DNA of 64,000 nucleotides from Otis tarda (taxonomy: Eukaryota > Chordata > Aves > Otidiformes > Otididae). The stretch spans positions 200,211,553 through 200,275,552 of the forward strand of contig CM048552.1 in assembly GCA_026413225.1 (NCBI GenBank), in the 5' to 3' direction. Within the stretch, counting starts at the first letter, position 1, and every line of letters starts with the position of its first letter. The notes beneath the pieces are model-generated. The model did no database searches, was not told the origin of the DNA, and saw nothing but the letters and a program-made list of their open reading frames with translations. A program made the position numbers and the translations under genes. Shown in pieces: positions 1-12,442 of the stretch.

Positions 1-213
1 ATCAACACAGACTAGACATGCTAGAAGAATTTGGAGGGCTTATTTGCCTTTAGTGTCAGAAATCCAAAGAGATCCTCTGATTCTTTTACCTTCTTAGTCA
101 AAAACTTTCCTTGTGACACTATTGACCACTTTGGGGTGATACTCTCAGGCTCTTAAACTGCACAACTCTTCACTGCAACAGAAGTTTGTTCATTTACTGC
201 ACGTTTGTGATTT
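1..213. other. Unique-looking flank before LTR 1
   Basis: AT-rich sequence with no open frame or repeat that I recognise. The last five bases before the LTR, GAACC at 214-218, are the left copy of its target-site duplication. Confidence 0.5.
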
Positions 214-401
214 GAACCTGTCGTAGTTCAGCCCCGATCGGGACCAGACTACACAGTCTCTCTCTCACTCCCCCCACCCTCCGAGAGAACAGGGAGAGAA
301 AATATAAGGAAAAACAGCTCGAGGTTTGAGATAAGGACAGGGAGAAATCCTTAAAGTTACTGTCACGGGCAAAACAGACTCGACCTGGGGAAAACTATTC
401 A

Positions 402-407
402 TTTATT
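402..407 (-). promoter_or_regulatory. Polyadenylation signal of LTR 1
   Basis: AATAAA on the minus strand, about 185 bp before the U5 end, where a retroviral polyadenylation signal would be expected. It is conserved in LTR 2 at 58493-58498. Confidence 0.5.
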
Positions 408-622
408 ACTACAAACAGCAGGATAATGAGACAGAGAACAAGATAACCTCCATCCACCCCTCCCTCTTCCCAAGCTTAACATTATCTCTACTACCTTCCC
501 CCCCCCCGAGCGGCACAGGGGGGAAGAGGGAATGGGGGTTGCAGTCAGTTCATCATACGTTGTTTCACGCCGCTGCTTCATGATGCTTCATGGTCGGGGG
601 AAGAACTCCTCACATTCCTCCC

Positions 623-892
623 CTGCTCCATCGTGGGGTCCCTCCCACGGGCCACAGTCCTTCGTGGAACTGCTCCGGCGTGGGTCATCTCTTCCACGGA
701 GTACAGTCTCTCCAGAACGGCTGTCCCAGCGGGCCCTCCACGGGCCACAGCCGCCTTCAGGCATCCACCTCCCCCGATACGGGGTCCTTCACGGGCTCCA
801 AGTGGATCTCTGCTCCTCCGTGGACCTCCATGGGCTGCAGGGGGACAACCTGTTCCACCATGGTCGTCACCACAGGCTGCAGGGGAATCTTG
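623..892. repeat. Degenerate 40-50 bp internal tandem repeats of LTR 1
   Basis: About six diverged units share a core of CTGCTCC, then a CGTGGG-like step, then CCACGGGC and a CAG-containing end. The same array is in LTR 2 at 58706-58975, so it is a family feature and not a local expansion. It is GC-rich with many CpG sites. The open frames that cross it in several phases are by-products of the repeat. Confidence 0.6.
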
Positions 893-1188
893 GCCAGGAG
901 CCACATTACTCCTCCCCCTCCTTCTGAACTGACCTTGGCGTCTGCAGCCGTTCCTCACAACAGGCTGGTAGATGTCTCTCAGGATCTTTTTTTACATCTT
1001 ATTCACTTCTCATCTCCTCTCCACTTCTTGCAGCCGGGCTGGACCGAGTCAGGCCCAGTCGGCTGCCTGACGAGTGGCCAGAGGGTGAGGACTGCAAGGC
1101 CCATGAGGCCTGCGCCTCCCCCTCTGCGCCTCTGCCCCGGCTCAGCTTCTTCACATCGTCTCTTCTCCTTTTTTTCTGTTTTCCCCTT

Positions 1189-1196
1189 CTTAAATA
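1189..1196 (-). promoter_or_regulatory. TATA-like box of LTR 1
   Basis: Reads TATTTAAG on the minus strand, about 175 bp inside the U3 end. The matching site is kept in LTR 2 at 59281-59288. Its position supports minus as the sense strand; promoter activity is inferred only. Confidence 0.5.
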
Positions 1197-1577
1197 CGTT
1201 ATCGCAGAGGCGTTATAATGGAACATTCTGCCACCAATTGGCTCGGCCTTGGCCAGCAGCAGGTCCGCCCTAGGCTCGGCCGAGTCCACTGAACAAAGGG
1301 GAGCGACTTCTAGCAGTTTCCTACAGAAGCTACCACCTTAGGCCCCCTCTCACTAACAAAACCACGACAGAACCAATCCTGCTGCTAACTTTGTCCCCAA
1401 AAAGGGAAATTTAAATAAAAGTGGCATTTGCATAAATTATTTTAAAAGCAGAAACAGAACAAATGCTGCCTTTAAGTAACTGATATTGTTTCTCCGAAAG
1501 TGAAAGTTCAGTCTTTCAGCCAGCATGAAAAACAATATTTCAAGGAAATGTGACAGCCACTACAGACAAAAATTTTC

Positions 1578-1735
1578 CAGGCCCCATCCCTGGAAACGTT
1601 CAAGGCCAGGCTGGATGAGGCTCTGAGCAACCTGATCTAGTCAGGGATGTCCCTGCTCCTTGTAGGGGGGTTGGACTAGATGACCTTTGAAGGTCCCTTC
1701 CAACCCTAACCATTCTATGATTCTATGATTCTATG
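1578..1735 (+). mobile_element. CR1 LINE, 3' stub (type I tail)
   Basis: The last roughly 160 bp of a CR1 element. It holds the end of the ORF2 coding region ([22 protein letters not shown]), the 3' UTR with GGGATGTCCCTGCTCC and TTGGACTAGATGACC, and the terminal repeats ATTCTATG. It is severely 5'-truncated, as is usual for CR1. Its 3' UTR matches the copies at 30716, 42357 and 43296 (called type I here), with TCAGGGATG in place of TTGGAGATG. Confidence 0.93.
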
Positions 1736-4700
1736 GCTTGGACTCGTGTAGAAGCAGAAAGCAACACACAAAGTTAATCACAGAAATATTTTCTTTATGA
1801 CATGTCTCATGAATGGATTTTTGACTGCATAGAAAGCAACCTTGAATAAGAGAAATACCTCATTATGTGGAAGTTTTATTTTTCCGTATTTTCATGAATG
1901 AGGGTGCTGTTCTGCTTGTCTATACCTAGATGTCTCTAAGTTTTATTATTAGTCCAACTGTTCATAAGCTGAAAATGGTAGAATCTGAGACAAATAAAAA
2001 GCATGCAAATAAAAAAAAAAAAGAAAGACAAATCCCACATAGTATTTTCTTAATTCTCTTTTTTCTAATGCCGGAAATAATTTTGTCACTCAATCTGAAG
2101 GAATCAAGATTAGGAACAGTTTAAGAGTGTTTGAAAATCTCCGATTATGAACACTCTAATTGATTCCTACCCAGATCAATAAATACATGTTTTTTTTGGG
2201 GGGGGAATATACAGTGGAGCAGGAAACAAGCAAACAAAAAAGCCTCATATCCACTGAAATCTGTAACATTCCTCAGAGATGGAATTTAAAAGAGAAAAGA
2301 AATTATCTACACAAAGGGTTAAATTTTATTAGAGCACATAAATATCTTCTGCTTACTACAGTTTCAGTCTTTGGGAAAATGCAGTGACCAGAAATGCTGC
2401 TTTGCTAGGGAAACATTTTTGCCCTTATAGCAGACTTCCCTTCTTTTTAGCAGCCAGTTTTTCTGGATATTGTATTTTGCTTTATTTTTCCTTGTCTATT
2501 TTATTATCTATATTGGAATAAAATAAAGCCATATATCCTGTATGTATTTGCACACAGAGCTCTATGGACTCTTCCAGCAGTCTATCTTTGATGTCATATT
2601 TGCATACTATTGACACTGATTACTCTAACTGTTTGATCCCGGCACATTCCTTTTAGGTTTAGCAAATTGGGGTTTTATTCTCCATAAACAATAATTCAAT
2701 TCAGTTCAATTAACTTGTAACACTGAGGGCTTGGTGTATTCCGTATTCACTTAAAATATTTCTGTATATTATGTTGGATGTATTCTTAGGGATTATTTAA
2801 TGCAGTGAGTCATGTTAGCTTTCAGATTAATGTCATTGTGATAAGGCAAGTCATACAGAGGTGATTGGGATGGATCCTTAAAGATCAACCTAATAGTAGA
2901 TCAAGAGTTCATGTCTAACATATCACAAAATGTGATGTGATGGCTATGGTTCAAAAACAAGTTATCAGTAACTGATTCCTTCTAGAATAAAACAAAAACC
3001 AGAGCTGTACAGAGGCATAGATGAGCTGTGAAGAACATTGGAAACCAAATACTATTTGTAGCCTATTAAATCAAATATAGATTATGTTAAGTAAATTTAC
3101 TCAAAACAGAGATTTTTCACACCTTTTCACATCAAGAACAACTCATCTGTCCTCCCTGGAAGGATTAATTTCATTTTCAATAGGAGCCGCTGCAAACTGT
3201 AGTTATACCTAAGGACTTTCCCCAGAAAAGTGAAGTGATTGTAACAGCTGTTACAGCCAGTTTCATACTTTGGGAAAATGGGTCCGGTGGCATCTGATAG
3301 GGGATACAGCAGAGAAATTTTCAATGACACTTGTTCTGTGAAGATAACAATAGCACAGCACTTCCTAGTCTAATTATATTTATGAGGTGTATATATATAT
3401 AAATCCAGTACGTATTTATAGAGCTTTCACAATAGTATTCCACTCTCCCTCTTGATGTTTTATCATTAATGAATGCAGTCTTCTCTGCAGCAAAATTTCC
3501 CAGGAAAAAAATATAAATCTAGGTTTTAAATTGTAAACTAAACAAAGAAAGTCAACTTCCCCACCTGCTGTGACTGGCTGAATACAGAGAGAAAAGCAAT
3601 GTTAATTCAAATCAAAATCATCCAGTGAGGATTCATTCACAGCTATTCTCGTGCTCTACTTGCTTTATTTAAGACAGTAAAAACATCTGTCTGAAGCAAC
3701 TTTTCTTTCCAAGGGGTACCTTTGTAAGCACGTTTTTATGGGGAACACACCTGCCACTCAATAGACAAATATGTACTCTGATATCCCATGGGTCTTAGCT
3801 TCCATCATGGCTTCTGAAATACTTGAGATGTAGGTCAAATCTGTGCATTAGTAAATCCTCAGTAGTGTATGTTAGATGTACTAATTAATCTCTTTTAAAT
3901 GCCAGAAGTTTCTGCTTGCTAACATGAAACTAGGACTATCCACATAGAGAGGCTGATTTTCCACAATTTTTTATCCATTTCCAAATAACTGCATTACCTC
4001 ACATTTCCATGTGAGGCAATAGATCACAGATGCTGATTTATAAACACTGTGACATTCAGAATGAGAGGTAAGAATACCGTTACTGACACAAATGACAATA
4101 TTTCTGATTTCTGTGAGGCCCAGTGCAATTATTTTCAGGATCAACGGCCCCATTAGCACCAGAGAGAAAGTGCAGCTGGGCATTATGATTGTTTTTAACT
4201 CTCTGACTTATCCATAATAAGTGTGATAAAGCATGAGATATCTTTGACCTTTCACATGATCCTCCAAAGCATTCTTTCTGTTTCTTAGAAGTGAAATACT
4301 TCTTACTTATACTTAAAATATGTAACTTTATTATATGTATATCTTCCAAATGTTAGCTTTGACCCTGAAAGTACAGAATTATGCAAGTGTGTGTCTTCAC
4401 AGAAATAATGCATATTAACATCACAGTTTTACCCAGAAGGTTTTGTTCCTGCTTTTTAAAAAATCATTTAAAAAGCTTTGCTTATTGTCTGTGAAGATGA
4501 GATTTCACCTCATATCCAAGTTGTTAACGACAACAAAAGTTTTTCTAAAATTTTTCAGAAGTACCTTTTTAGTGAAATATCCAGATGTGTATATCCTTTT
4601 CCTCCACCTTCCAGAAAGGGTGGTTGAGGATGGACTACCACTGCCTCGCACTGTAGCTTAACATTCTTTCTGAATGTGAACACAGCCTCCATTTTCACGT

Positions 4701-7700
4701 GCAGTTCTACTGATAATTTACAAACATTTCAATTTTTGCATTTTGACTATTAAATCAATTTTTCTGGTGTCATATCTTAAGATCCTTCATACATAGATAC
4801 CATAGTAGTACCCAAACACCTCGTCTCTTTAAAGTGAAGATCTTTGTTTCACAATGATACAGTGATAAACTGAAGAGCTATACTCATCCTGGCCAAAGGG
4901 GAATAAGAAATACAAAAACTAAGTTACCCAAGATAATATCAAAAAACCTGTTGCCAAGCAAGAGCAAGAACCTTGTTCTCACTAATCTGTTTTTATCATC
5001 ATGATTGGAGGACTGTCGCTGAAGCTGGAGGTGAACTTTGTCCTAGGGACTGTCTAAATGGGCTCTCTTACAAGATAACTTTACCACCAGAGTGCTGCTG
5101 AACTGCAATAAAAACTATTTTCAAGCAGTTCCACATTTCTTTGGTATTTGTGTGTACATTATCCCAAGCTGATCATATCACAGTCCATTCAAGACATTGT
5201 GCTTTTCAGTGATGGGAGATCATCTCCAATGTTTCCTCAGACACTAATAAAAGGAAGAGAGGAACCAAGCTGGCTCTAGGTACACTGCTGGTCCCCTTAC
5301 TTCAGACTCTATCAGGCTGTTGTTGTTCTGAGACAGCAAAAGCAGAAACAAAAAAGATGGACCTCTGTCACTGCTGTGTCCTCCAGTGAGTTCCCCTTGT
5401 GATATTGCCAATGGCTTTGCATAGCACCTGGATGAGAGTGATGCCGCGGGGAATCCAAGATGGAGAAGTGGGATAGTGAAAGGAAAAAGTCAGAAACAAG
5501 GAAATGAGAAAGATTAATTGACACTTTCTAACACTTTGTTTTCTTCTTTTTAAAGTTAAAGTGGTAGCAGGCGCAGCAATCTTTCTGAAAATATCTTACT
5601 TTCCATTATCCCAGTGCACATTTGGCATATGATGTCTGTGATTTCCTAGAAATCTATCTGTGAATATTAATAAAGAATTAAGCATTTCTGCTGAAAAAAA
5701 CCCAAGTGTTCATAATACGTAAAGGACTGGTTTACACCTTGATCTGACTTATCTAAGACTCATAAAATCATAAGTGACATCCAAAACCCAATTGTTTGTA
5801 CAGCAAAGGCACTAAATGCAGTGAAATATTTCCTTATTCAGTAGCTCTTTCTATACACACATATATATTCCATAGTTGTTTTTTTCCATGTCCTACCTAC
5901 AGATACACTTAAAATATACATCAACTTTAAGATCAGTAGAGTAACAGATAAAGAGAAAAAGAAAGGCACCATTCAACCTGTTGACTGAGAAAGATACAAT
6001 GTTTTCAAAAAAAAAAGCTCTTTCTGGTCTGTTTGGGTTTTCCAAACTTCAAGGGCTAAAGGCCTCTGAAAGTAAGCTGGGAAAATGCAAAAATGTAGCC
6101 TCACACCAGATGAAGAAAAGGGGAGACTGTGAATGTTACAGGCAAGAAAGAAATAAATTTTAGCAAGGAGTAGGTCACTCTTCTTTCCTAGATAAATGGA
6201 TATTATTAATTTTCTGTGGCTTACACTTCCTTCCCTCTCTGCAGAGTGTTTATCTCTCCAGGTTACCACTATATTATAGTAAATTCTTAAGGTTTGCTTT
6301 TCTGTTAGGTCACACAGTGCCACATAGCTTTAAGACATGTCCAAATAATTCCACATCTCACTTAAAAAAAAAAAAAAAGTAGCAGCTATTTTTATACATA
6401 AGAAAACTTGAGCTTTTCTTATTTTTGTCATTTATTTCTAAAATATGGGTTTGCTGGGGTCTGAGTGGTGGAAGGTGTAAATTTTTCAGCAGTGCCACTC
6501 TCAGCAGTTATGCATGCTTCTGTAAATACAGCTTGTGTCAGAGGACTGCAATATTTGAACAGTATTCTCCATTTGAACAGTGAAAGAGACTTTTCTATTA
6601 ATTTGTTGTGCTTAGGAGTGTTCAGTACCTGCTCACACCTTCCGTAAGAAGCCAAAGAGCAAGCCTAGCATCAACGATCTATCACACTGTGGATGATCCC
6701 TGGACTTTACTCCGAAATTAAAAAATTGTATCTAGGCAGTGTACCCCTTTGGCTTCTCCTCACTGTTCCTCTCCTCTGCCTAGTGTATGAAGGAGAAGAA
6801 AGAATTTAGAAGTATAAGAAGCTGAGCAAGACTGAATGAATTGAAATTGACTGTCTGGATTCTATTAGAGGATGGAAACCAACAAATATTTTTTGTACTT
6901 CAGTGCTTTAGGGATTCAAAGTCCTGTTGAATGCATTCCTGAGCTGACCTTCCTGCTACTTTAGGTAGGGTTTGAGGCACAACTTGGTCAAAACAACTCA
7001 TATATGAAAACCACCTTGAAAATATTGTATGGATTACACTTTTCAGTGAGTACAGAAGTATACGATGCTAGCATTCTCCACATCTTAGAGAGGGCATGAG
7101 TTCAATTTATGGGCAATACCTCTGATGTAAACTCTGAGTGCTCAATTTATCCCTGGCACTCTGAGTCAGCAGCAAGAAGTGGAAAATGCATGTAGATAGA
7201 AAATGTCTTTTGGCTGCAAATTTATGGAAGCCCTGTTTATTCCACCATGTGATGTTGCAGTTGTACCTCAGATTTTATAGCAGAACGTACATGCTAAAAG
7301 CTGTAATAATGTTCTGCAGAAGAAAAAACAAATAGAGAGGAAAAGAATGAAGGTAGAAGAAGTAGGACTGGGATGTGATAAGGACAGCAAAGGGCTACAG
7401 TAAATCTAATAAGTCTCAATATTAAGTCAATGGCTGGTCACAATTTTTAATTACAATGGTGGTGCTGTCTACATACTGTGGGAAATAAAGTAAGGCAGTA
7501 GAAATGGAAATCATTGTGACTGAGATTGGCACTGAATTCAGCAAGATAAATAAGGTTGTCTTGGAGATGGATAATTCTGAAAAAAAGTGACACTTTAAGT
7601 CATGAATCCGGCGGTAAGGATTTGGGAGATCAGTAGAACTAGAAAGAAAAAGTTAGAGGTAGAGTTGGAGGTGGCAGGAGAAAAATATTGTACTGTAGTA

Positions 7701-7794
7701 GGTGAATGTCTGTTAGGATTGTGGAATAGATGACGTGGATGGAATCGGTCAACTGAAAGCTTTGAAAAAAAAAAAGAGAAAAACATGAAATGGG
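1736..7794. other. Long intergenic or intronic stretch without recognised gene
   Basis: About 6 kb of AT-rich sequence. Open frames are short (the longest is 116 codons at 5973-6323 on minus), carry no domain I recognise, and lack supporting context. Visible simple features are A-runs near 2012 and 6365, a short TA repeat near 3390, and a perfect 8-bp stem with a 4-base loop at 3997-4016. No LINE or LTR sequence was recognised. Confidence 0.5.
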
Positions 7795-8900
7795 GTAATA
7801 AGGAACATGTTTACAAAAAGTAGATTAAGCTAGACTGAAATGACGTCTTTCTTCCATAAGATAATTGAGTTTTGGAACAGAGATCTTAGAAGAGATCTAA
7901 TCGATCTGGATTGTTACATAACTCACTTTTTAATAAAGCACACAGTAATTCCACATGGAGACTTGCTAGGAGAAACTAAGATAAACATAAAAACTTGAAA
8001 TGAGTACAGCTAACAGGAAGAAAATAAATAGATAATGTTGAACCAGGAAGTCTTAAGCTAAGTGTTAGGAGAGAAATCATTAAAGAGGCATTGTCAAGAT
8101 GCAGGTCATTTGATGTTGTGATTAATAAACTTCACTCAAAAATTAGAAATGTTCAAATGAAATGTGTTGATTTTTTTTGGAAGTGGAAGATACTGTTTAC
8201 ATGGACTAGTAAAAGGATGTCACTCAGAGAGAGTTGGTTGGCATTAGGATTAATACAATGTAATTAGAATAGTGTATAAAATAATAAAGTACAAAGCACT
8301 TTAATTATTAGGGACTAATAAATGAAATCAAACAAGTCCCTTGTAATAAACTTTGAGCTTATCAATGGGGTGCCGATGGGAAGGAAGTGTATCTGAATAC
8401 ATTAATCAATCACATGATCATTTGTGTGCTACCATTGTAATGTGACAGTGAAAAAAGCTAGTAAAAGACTGGGATGTGTCAAGGGAGATATTTCCAGTGG
8501 AGGGAGGAAGAATATTAATGCCACTGTAGCAGACTTGGATGAGACTTCATCTGGAATATTGTGTTCAATTCCTCATTCATAGTCAGGAGAGATGAATTTG
8601 AAAAAGTGCAAAAGACAGGCTCTTATGATTCTCAGGGGAAGGAAGACTCTGTTTCATGAAAGGACTCTGAAAGAGCTTAGAATTTTAGCAGAACAAAAGC
8701 AGAGAAGGGATAAGATTGCTGTCTTTAAATACATCAGGATGGTAAAGCCAGAGACAGGAAGGAACTGTTTAAGCTAAAGAATAGTGTTGGCTCAGGAACA
8801 AGTGGGAACAAACTGTCCAGGAATAAATTTAGTCTCTAAAGGAAATGAGGATAAAATACTCCGGTTTTCAGGAAAACTATTTCAGGAAATTGATTGTATT
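7795..8900 (+). mobile_element. Ancient CR1/L3-like LINE remnant (reverse transcriptase region)
   Basis: A heavily decayed LINE fragment. Around 7830-7990 the sequence resembles the RT stretch leading to motif A (a [22 protein letters not shown] reading), interrupted by a small insertion and frame breaks. At 8445-8560 it resembles the C-terminal part (KKASKRLGCVKGDISS-like, then [12 protein letters not shown]). At 8592-8777 a 61-codon frame includes RTLKELRILAEQKQRRDKI, matching the CR1 segment that normally reads RLKELNLFSLAEQRLRGDL. The tail resembles the SNGNKLSRNKFRLE region. The overall style is that of old reptile/bird CR1 or L3 lineages, not of the younger avian CR1 tails elsewhere in this window. 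There are many stops and indels, so it cannot function. The boundaries are approximate. Confidence 0.65.
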
Positions 8901-11900
8901 ATATTTTATTACATTATAGCTTATTATATTATATGATTGCCTACTATAAGGATGTAACAGGGATTCTGTTCCAGTTCTCTGTTCATCTGTTTTTTTCTAT
9001 GAATGTGTAAATGCATGCATGTATAAATATTTAATTTGCAGTAAAACTGTAGCTCACTTGAGATTATTTAAACACAGATGCAAAAGGCAGGCCAACTCTA
9101 TGTATTTACACAATAGAGTCCAGGATTTTGATGAGTAAATATACCTACCTTGCTGAAACAAGGTAAATTGTAATTTAGGAAAAATATGTCTATGCATCAT
9201 ACTTATATATTTAGACAAAGTTGCAGGTGGAGCTCTTCACATTCTTTTCCCATACTCAAACCAATTTTGTTGGCTTAATCAAAGCACATAAAAAGAGATT
9301 ACAACTGACAAAAAGTGAGGTTAGAAATACACCTCTATAGTTTATAATTTGTTTTTTGTTCTATGAAGGAAATAAAAAACCTCTTTGTCTCTGACCTGTT
9401 GGTTTGGTTTTTTTTTCCTCTTTTTCTCCATAGGTGAAACTTTTTATGAGAAAATGGATTCAAGTGGGAAGATGGTAGAGCAGTCTGTTATTTCAGTCTC
9501 AAAATACATAGAAGATAGCATGGGAGAGCACATGCTTGGTTTTTGGGAGAAATGGCTGAAAAGATTGTGTCATGGTATTGAGTGCTCTCAAAAGAATATA
9601 CAGAGTATGACATTGAAATAGAAAGAGTGTGAGTTATAGGGACCTTAATGACAAAAGGGAAAGCCTAGTAGATGGAGCAGAAAACTAACTCATGGAAAGA
9701 AAACATGGGCAGAGCCTCAGAGGCTCAGAACCTGGTCTTGCATACGCTGTTTGGAAGGAACTGAGGGGATGAAGTGTTGAGGGAAGTTTTTCATGTTTCC
9801 AGTGAAAAAGCAGTGAAGTTCACAGGACTATATGTTCAGAGTTGGGTCAGTTCTTGGTATTCTGTGATATCACAGGGATTGATTTTTTGAGAAAATGTTC
9901 CAGGAAGGTTGATTGAGTTTACCATTCCTCTTAAAATATATATTTTTTTTTGTGATGCTGTAGCTGCTTACACACTATACTGTTCCTTGGACATGTGTGT
10001 TACAGAGAAAGAGCATCCTCAGGAGAGTTCAGCATCAAACAGTTGCGTAGTCTACCACCTGGTGAGCTGACCTGCTTTATCTGAGTGCTGTTGCTCAGAA
10101 AAACAGCAGAATTGCAGATCAGTGTTTGTGTTCTTCTTCCTCTGCCCTTGAATTACCTTCTGGTCTGCTGTTTATTCATGTCTCCTTTCCTCACTGTTTT
10201 GCTATAGTCAAACATTATATTAATTTGTCTTTTCGAAATGATTGTACCTCAATTTACAATACATTTTTAACAAGAACATTTTACTTCACTTTACCACTAG
10301 TTTTCAATATCATTAGCTTTTACCAGTTCTAATATAATACTTAATTCCCCTTTTCTGTAAAATGCAGCTGAAATTTACCATTTTTTGAGATAGTGTCATT
10401 TTTCTGGGTATTTTGTTACAACATTTTTTATCATTGCTCTCAGGCTGCCAGAATTACTATCAGTAATGGATAGAAAAGATACAATTATTGTTTGTAGGAA
10501 AAGAGTGCTAGGACAAACCATGGTATTTTATCCTTTCCAAGTGAAATTCAGGCCTATTAACCATTTGCTGAAAAACTTCTTGCACAGATATAAATAGAGA
10601 CACTTTCTATATACATTCTTTGACAACCAAGTGTGAACATCTCAGAGTTCCCCAAGCAATCCTTAGTTTTATCTTTCCTGTTCAATGGATTTTAAAATGG
10701 ATGTCAGTGAGAAGAAGGTATGGAAAGGGCCAGCCCCTTCAGCATAAATTCACCCAGGATTTTCACAATGTGCCATGGTTCATGCTAAAATCATCATTTT
10801 GTCATAATGATTTGATTGAGGGTCTAGAATGGCATTCTAGCATATGACTCAGGTCTTATTTTGCAGGTTTGATTAAGAAATGCGTGCTAAAAAAACACTT
10901 TGTATTTAGCTGTATGTTTTTTTCTGGTTTGCTTTTAACATGTCTAATAGAGTTCAACACTATTAGTCTTGTATTCCTTTCTTCTTAAGAAATCTTATCT
11001 GTGTAAAATGAAAATAATTCTCAAACTACAACTTGAATTTGAACCAATATGGTAGTTTTCTTTTACGAGTGTGCCAATAGCTTACATTAGCAGTAGGAAA
11101 GTTGTGACCTTCAATGAGATGGCAATTCAGAAATTTCTATGAAGTACCCTTTCAGTACTGAAATGACCAAATATTTCCCTGCAGCTGAGCTACAAAGCTG
11201 ACCTATTATATGGGGTGTACTGTAGGGACCAAGTGCAAACTGGCAGATAGCACTTGTCAAATTATTTCGAATCTTAAATAAGGTAGTTTACTTTTTGAAT
11301 TGCAAGTCTCTCTCTGTTATCTTTTCCTCATGAGCAAAGAAATCTTTTAGGCATGGGTGACAGAGAGATCATGATTGTTCTCTGACATTGCTTTAATGTG
11401 AATCTCTGAATGGAGAGGTAATGACCTGTGTTATACAGGAAATCTGTCTAGGTGATCTACTCCTCTCTGTGGCAACTAATGTGCATGGAGGTAAGAAACT
11501 CTTCCCATTTCTCATTGCCTCTTCGAATTCTTCAGAGCAAGATGCCCAGTTCTTTCTCATCCAGTATTCCTTATTCAAGTTTTTTCTTAGCGTTATTTTG
11601 GTTTTAAATACAAAGATACGAGCAGAGCAGGGAAAATTTTCATGGCAGTAGCTGAATGCAACATGAAAATAACTCAAGAGATTGTACTGAAGCAAAGTAT
11701 TTATAGACTAGATATTTGTCTGTTTTCATAAAAGCTTTTATTTAGACTCTGCAATGTTCTAACCATTGTAATATAAAAAAAGAGTAATTTTGAATCTGGG
11801 TAAGTTCTTACTTAACTATTTTAATCACAGATATTCTCCTTGATTTTATCTTCTTTTCTTAATTAATTCTTACCAAGAGTAGTTAATATGCATTTGTACA

Positions 11901-12442
11901 ATACCTTAGGGGCCCATTACCTTGACAAAATTCATCAGTTTTAAATTAACCTGAATCTGGAATTCCACATGGGAAAATTAATATGCTGTTAATGTCTCTG
12001 AAAGTTGTAAAGCACTTGGAAATACAAAAAAATCACATGAAAAATCATGTTGGTTCAGGAGGGTTTATTTTCCCTTCTGGTTTATGAGCTAGAGTTCCCA
12101 CTGCTTATAACAGGTCTTATTTGTTTTAAGACCTGTTCCTGGGCTTTGTCACAAAGCAGCCTGAAGAAGTTACAGGACAATGCTTGCTGGAAGACTCTCT
12201 TTGGCACCAATTTGTTAGAAAACCTGCTTCATGTACAGAAATGAAAAGCTGTATTCTCCTTCAAACAGCAAATCTGACCATTTCTTTGGTTCAGTGACTA
12301 GAGGAGACTAAATAAACTCCTATGTGCTCAATTTTTACCATAGTGCTTTCATCAAACTAACTACAGCCCAAGGTGGGATTTATTTCAGCTACTTCTGGAT
12401 TTCTGCATATTAGATGTTCAGAATGCATCTAAACTAGGCTCT
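8901..12442. other. Stretch without recognised gene
   Basis: AT-rich sequence, including an AT-only patch near 8897-8935. A 78-codon frame at 9385-9621 follows a pyrimidine tract but ends early and matches nothing I know. A pair of overlapping opposite-strand frames at 11393-11695 is likewise unrecognised. Confidence 0.5.

Larger units (their letters stand above)
219..1369 (-). mobile_element. Solo LTR, avian ERVL-class endogenous retrovirus (copy 1)
   Basis: A complete 1151-bp LTR with TGTCGTAG at one end and CCACGACA at the other, so it has the TG...CA ends of a retroviral LTR. It is flanked by a perfect 5-bp target duplication, GAACC, at 214-218 and 1370-1374. Five-base duplications fit class III (ERVL) elements. 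No internal retroviral gene or second LTR adjoins it, so it is a solo LTR left by recombination between the two LTRs of a provirus. I place the sense strand on minus because a TATA-like box (1189-1196) and an AATAAA signal (402-407) occur in the right order only there. That reading gives a short U3, a long R and about 180 bp of U5. A near-identical copy lies at 58310-59462. The family assignment is from memory of bird LTR sequences; no viral protein is encoded. Confidence 0.9.

Noticed and set aside
532..1289. Open frames inside LTR 1 (up to 227 codons) and their counterparts in LTR 2
   Set aside because: They lie in several phases on both strands across the GC-rich repeat array, which is poor in stop codons; no domain is visible.
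3997..4016. Perfect 8-bp stem-loop as a regulatory RNA
   Set aside because: Such short stems are expected by chance in 64 kb, and nothing around it supports a function.
5973..6323. 116-codon minus-strand frame as a gene
   Set aside because: No recognisable domain, no promoter or splice context, and the length is within chance expectation.
9385..9621. 78-codon frame after a pyrimidine tract as an exon
   Set aside because: An acceptor-like site exists, but the frame ends in a stop and no donor or known domain supports it.
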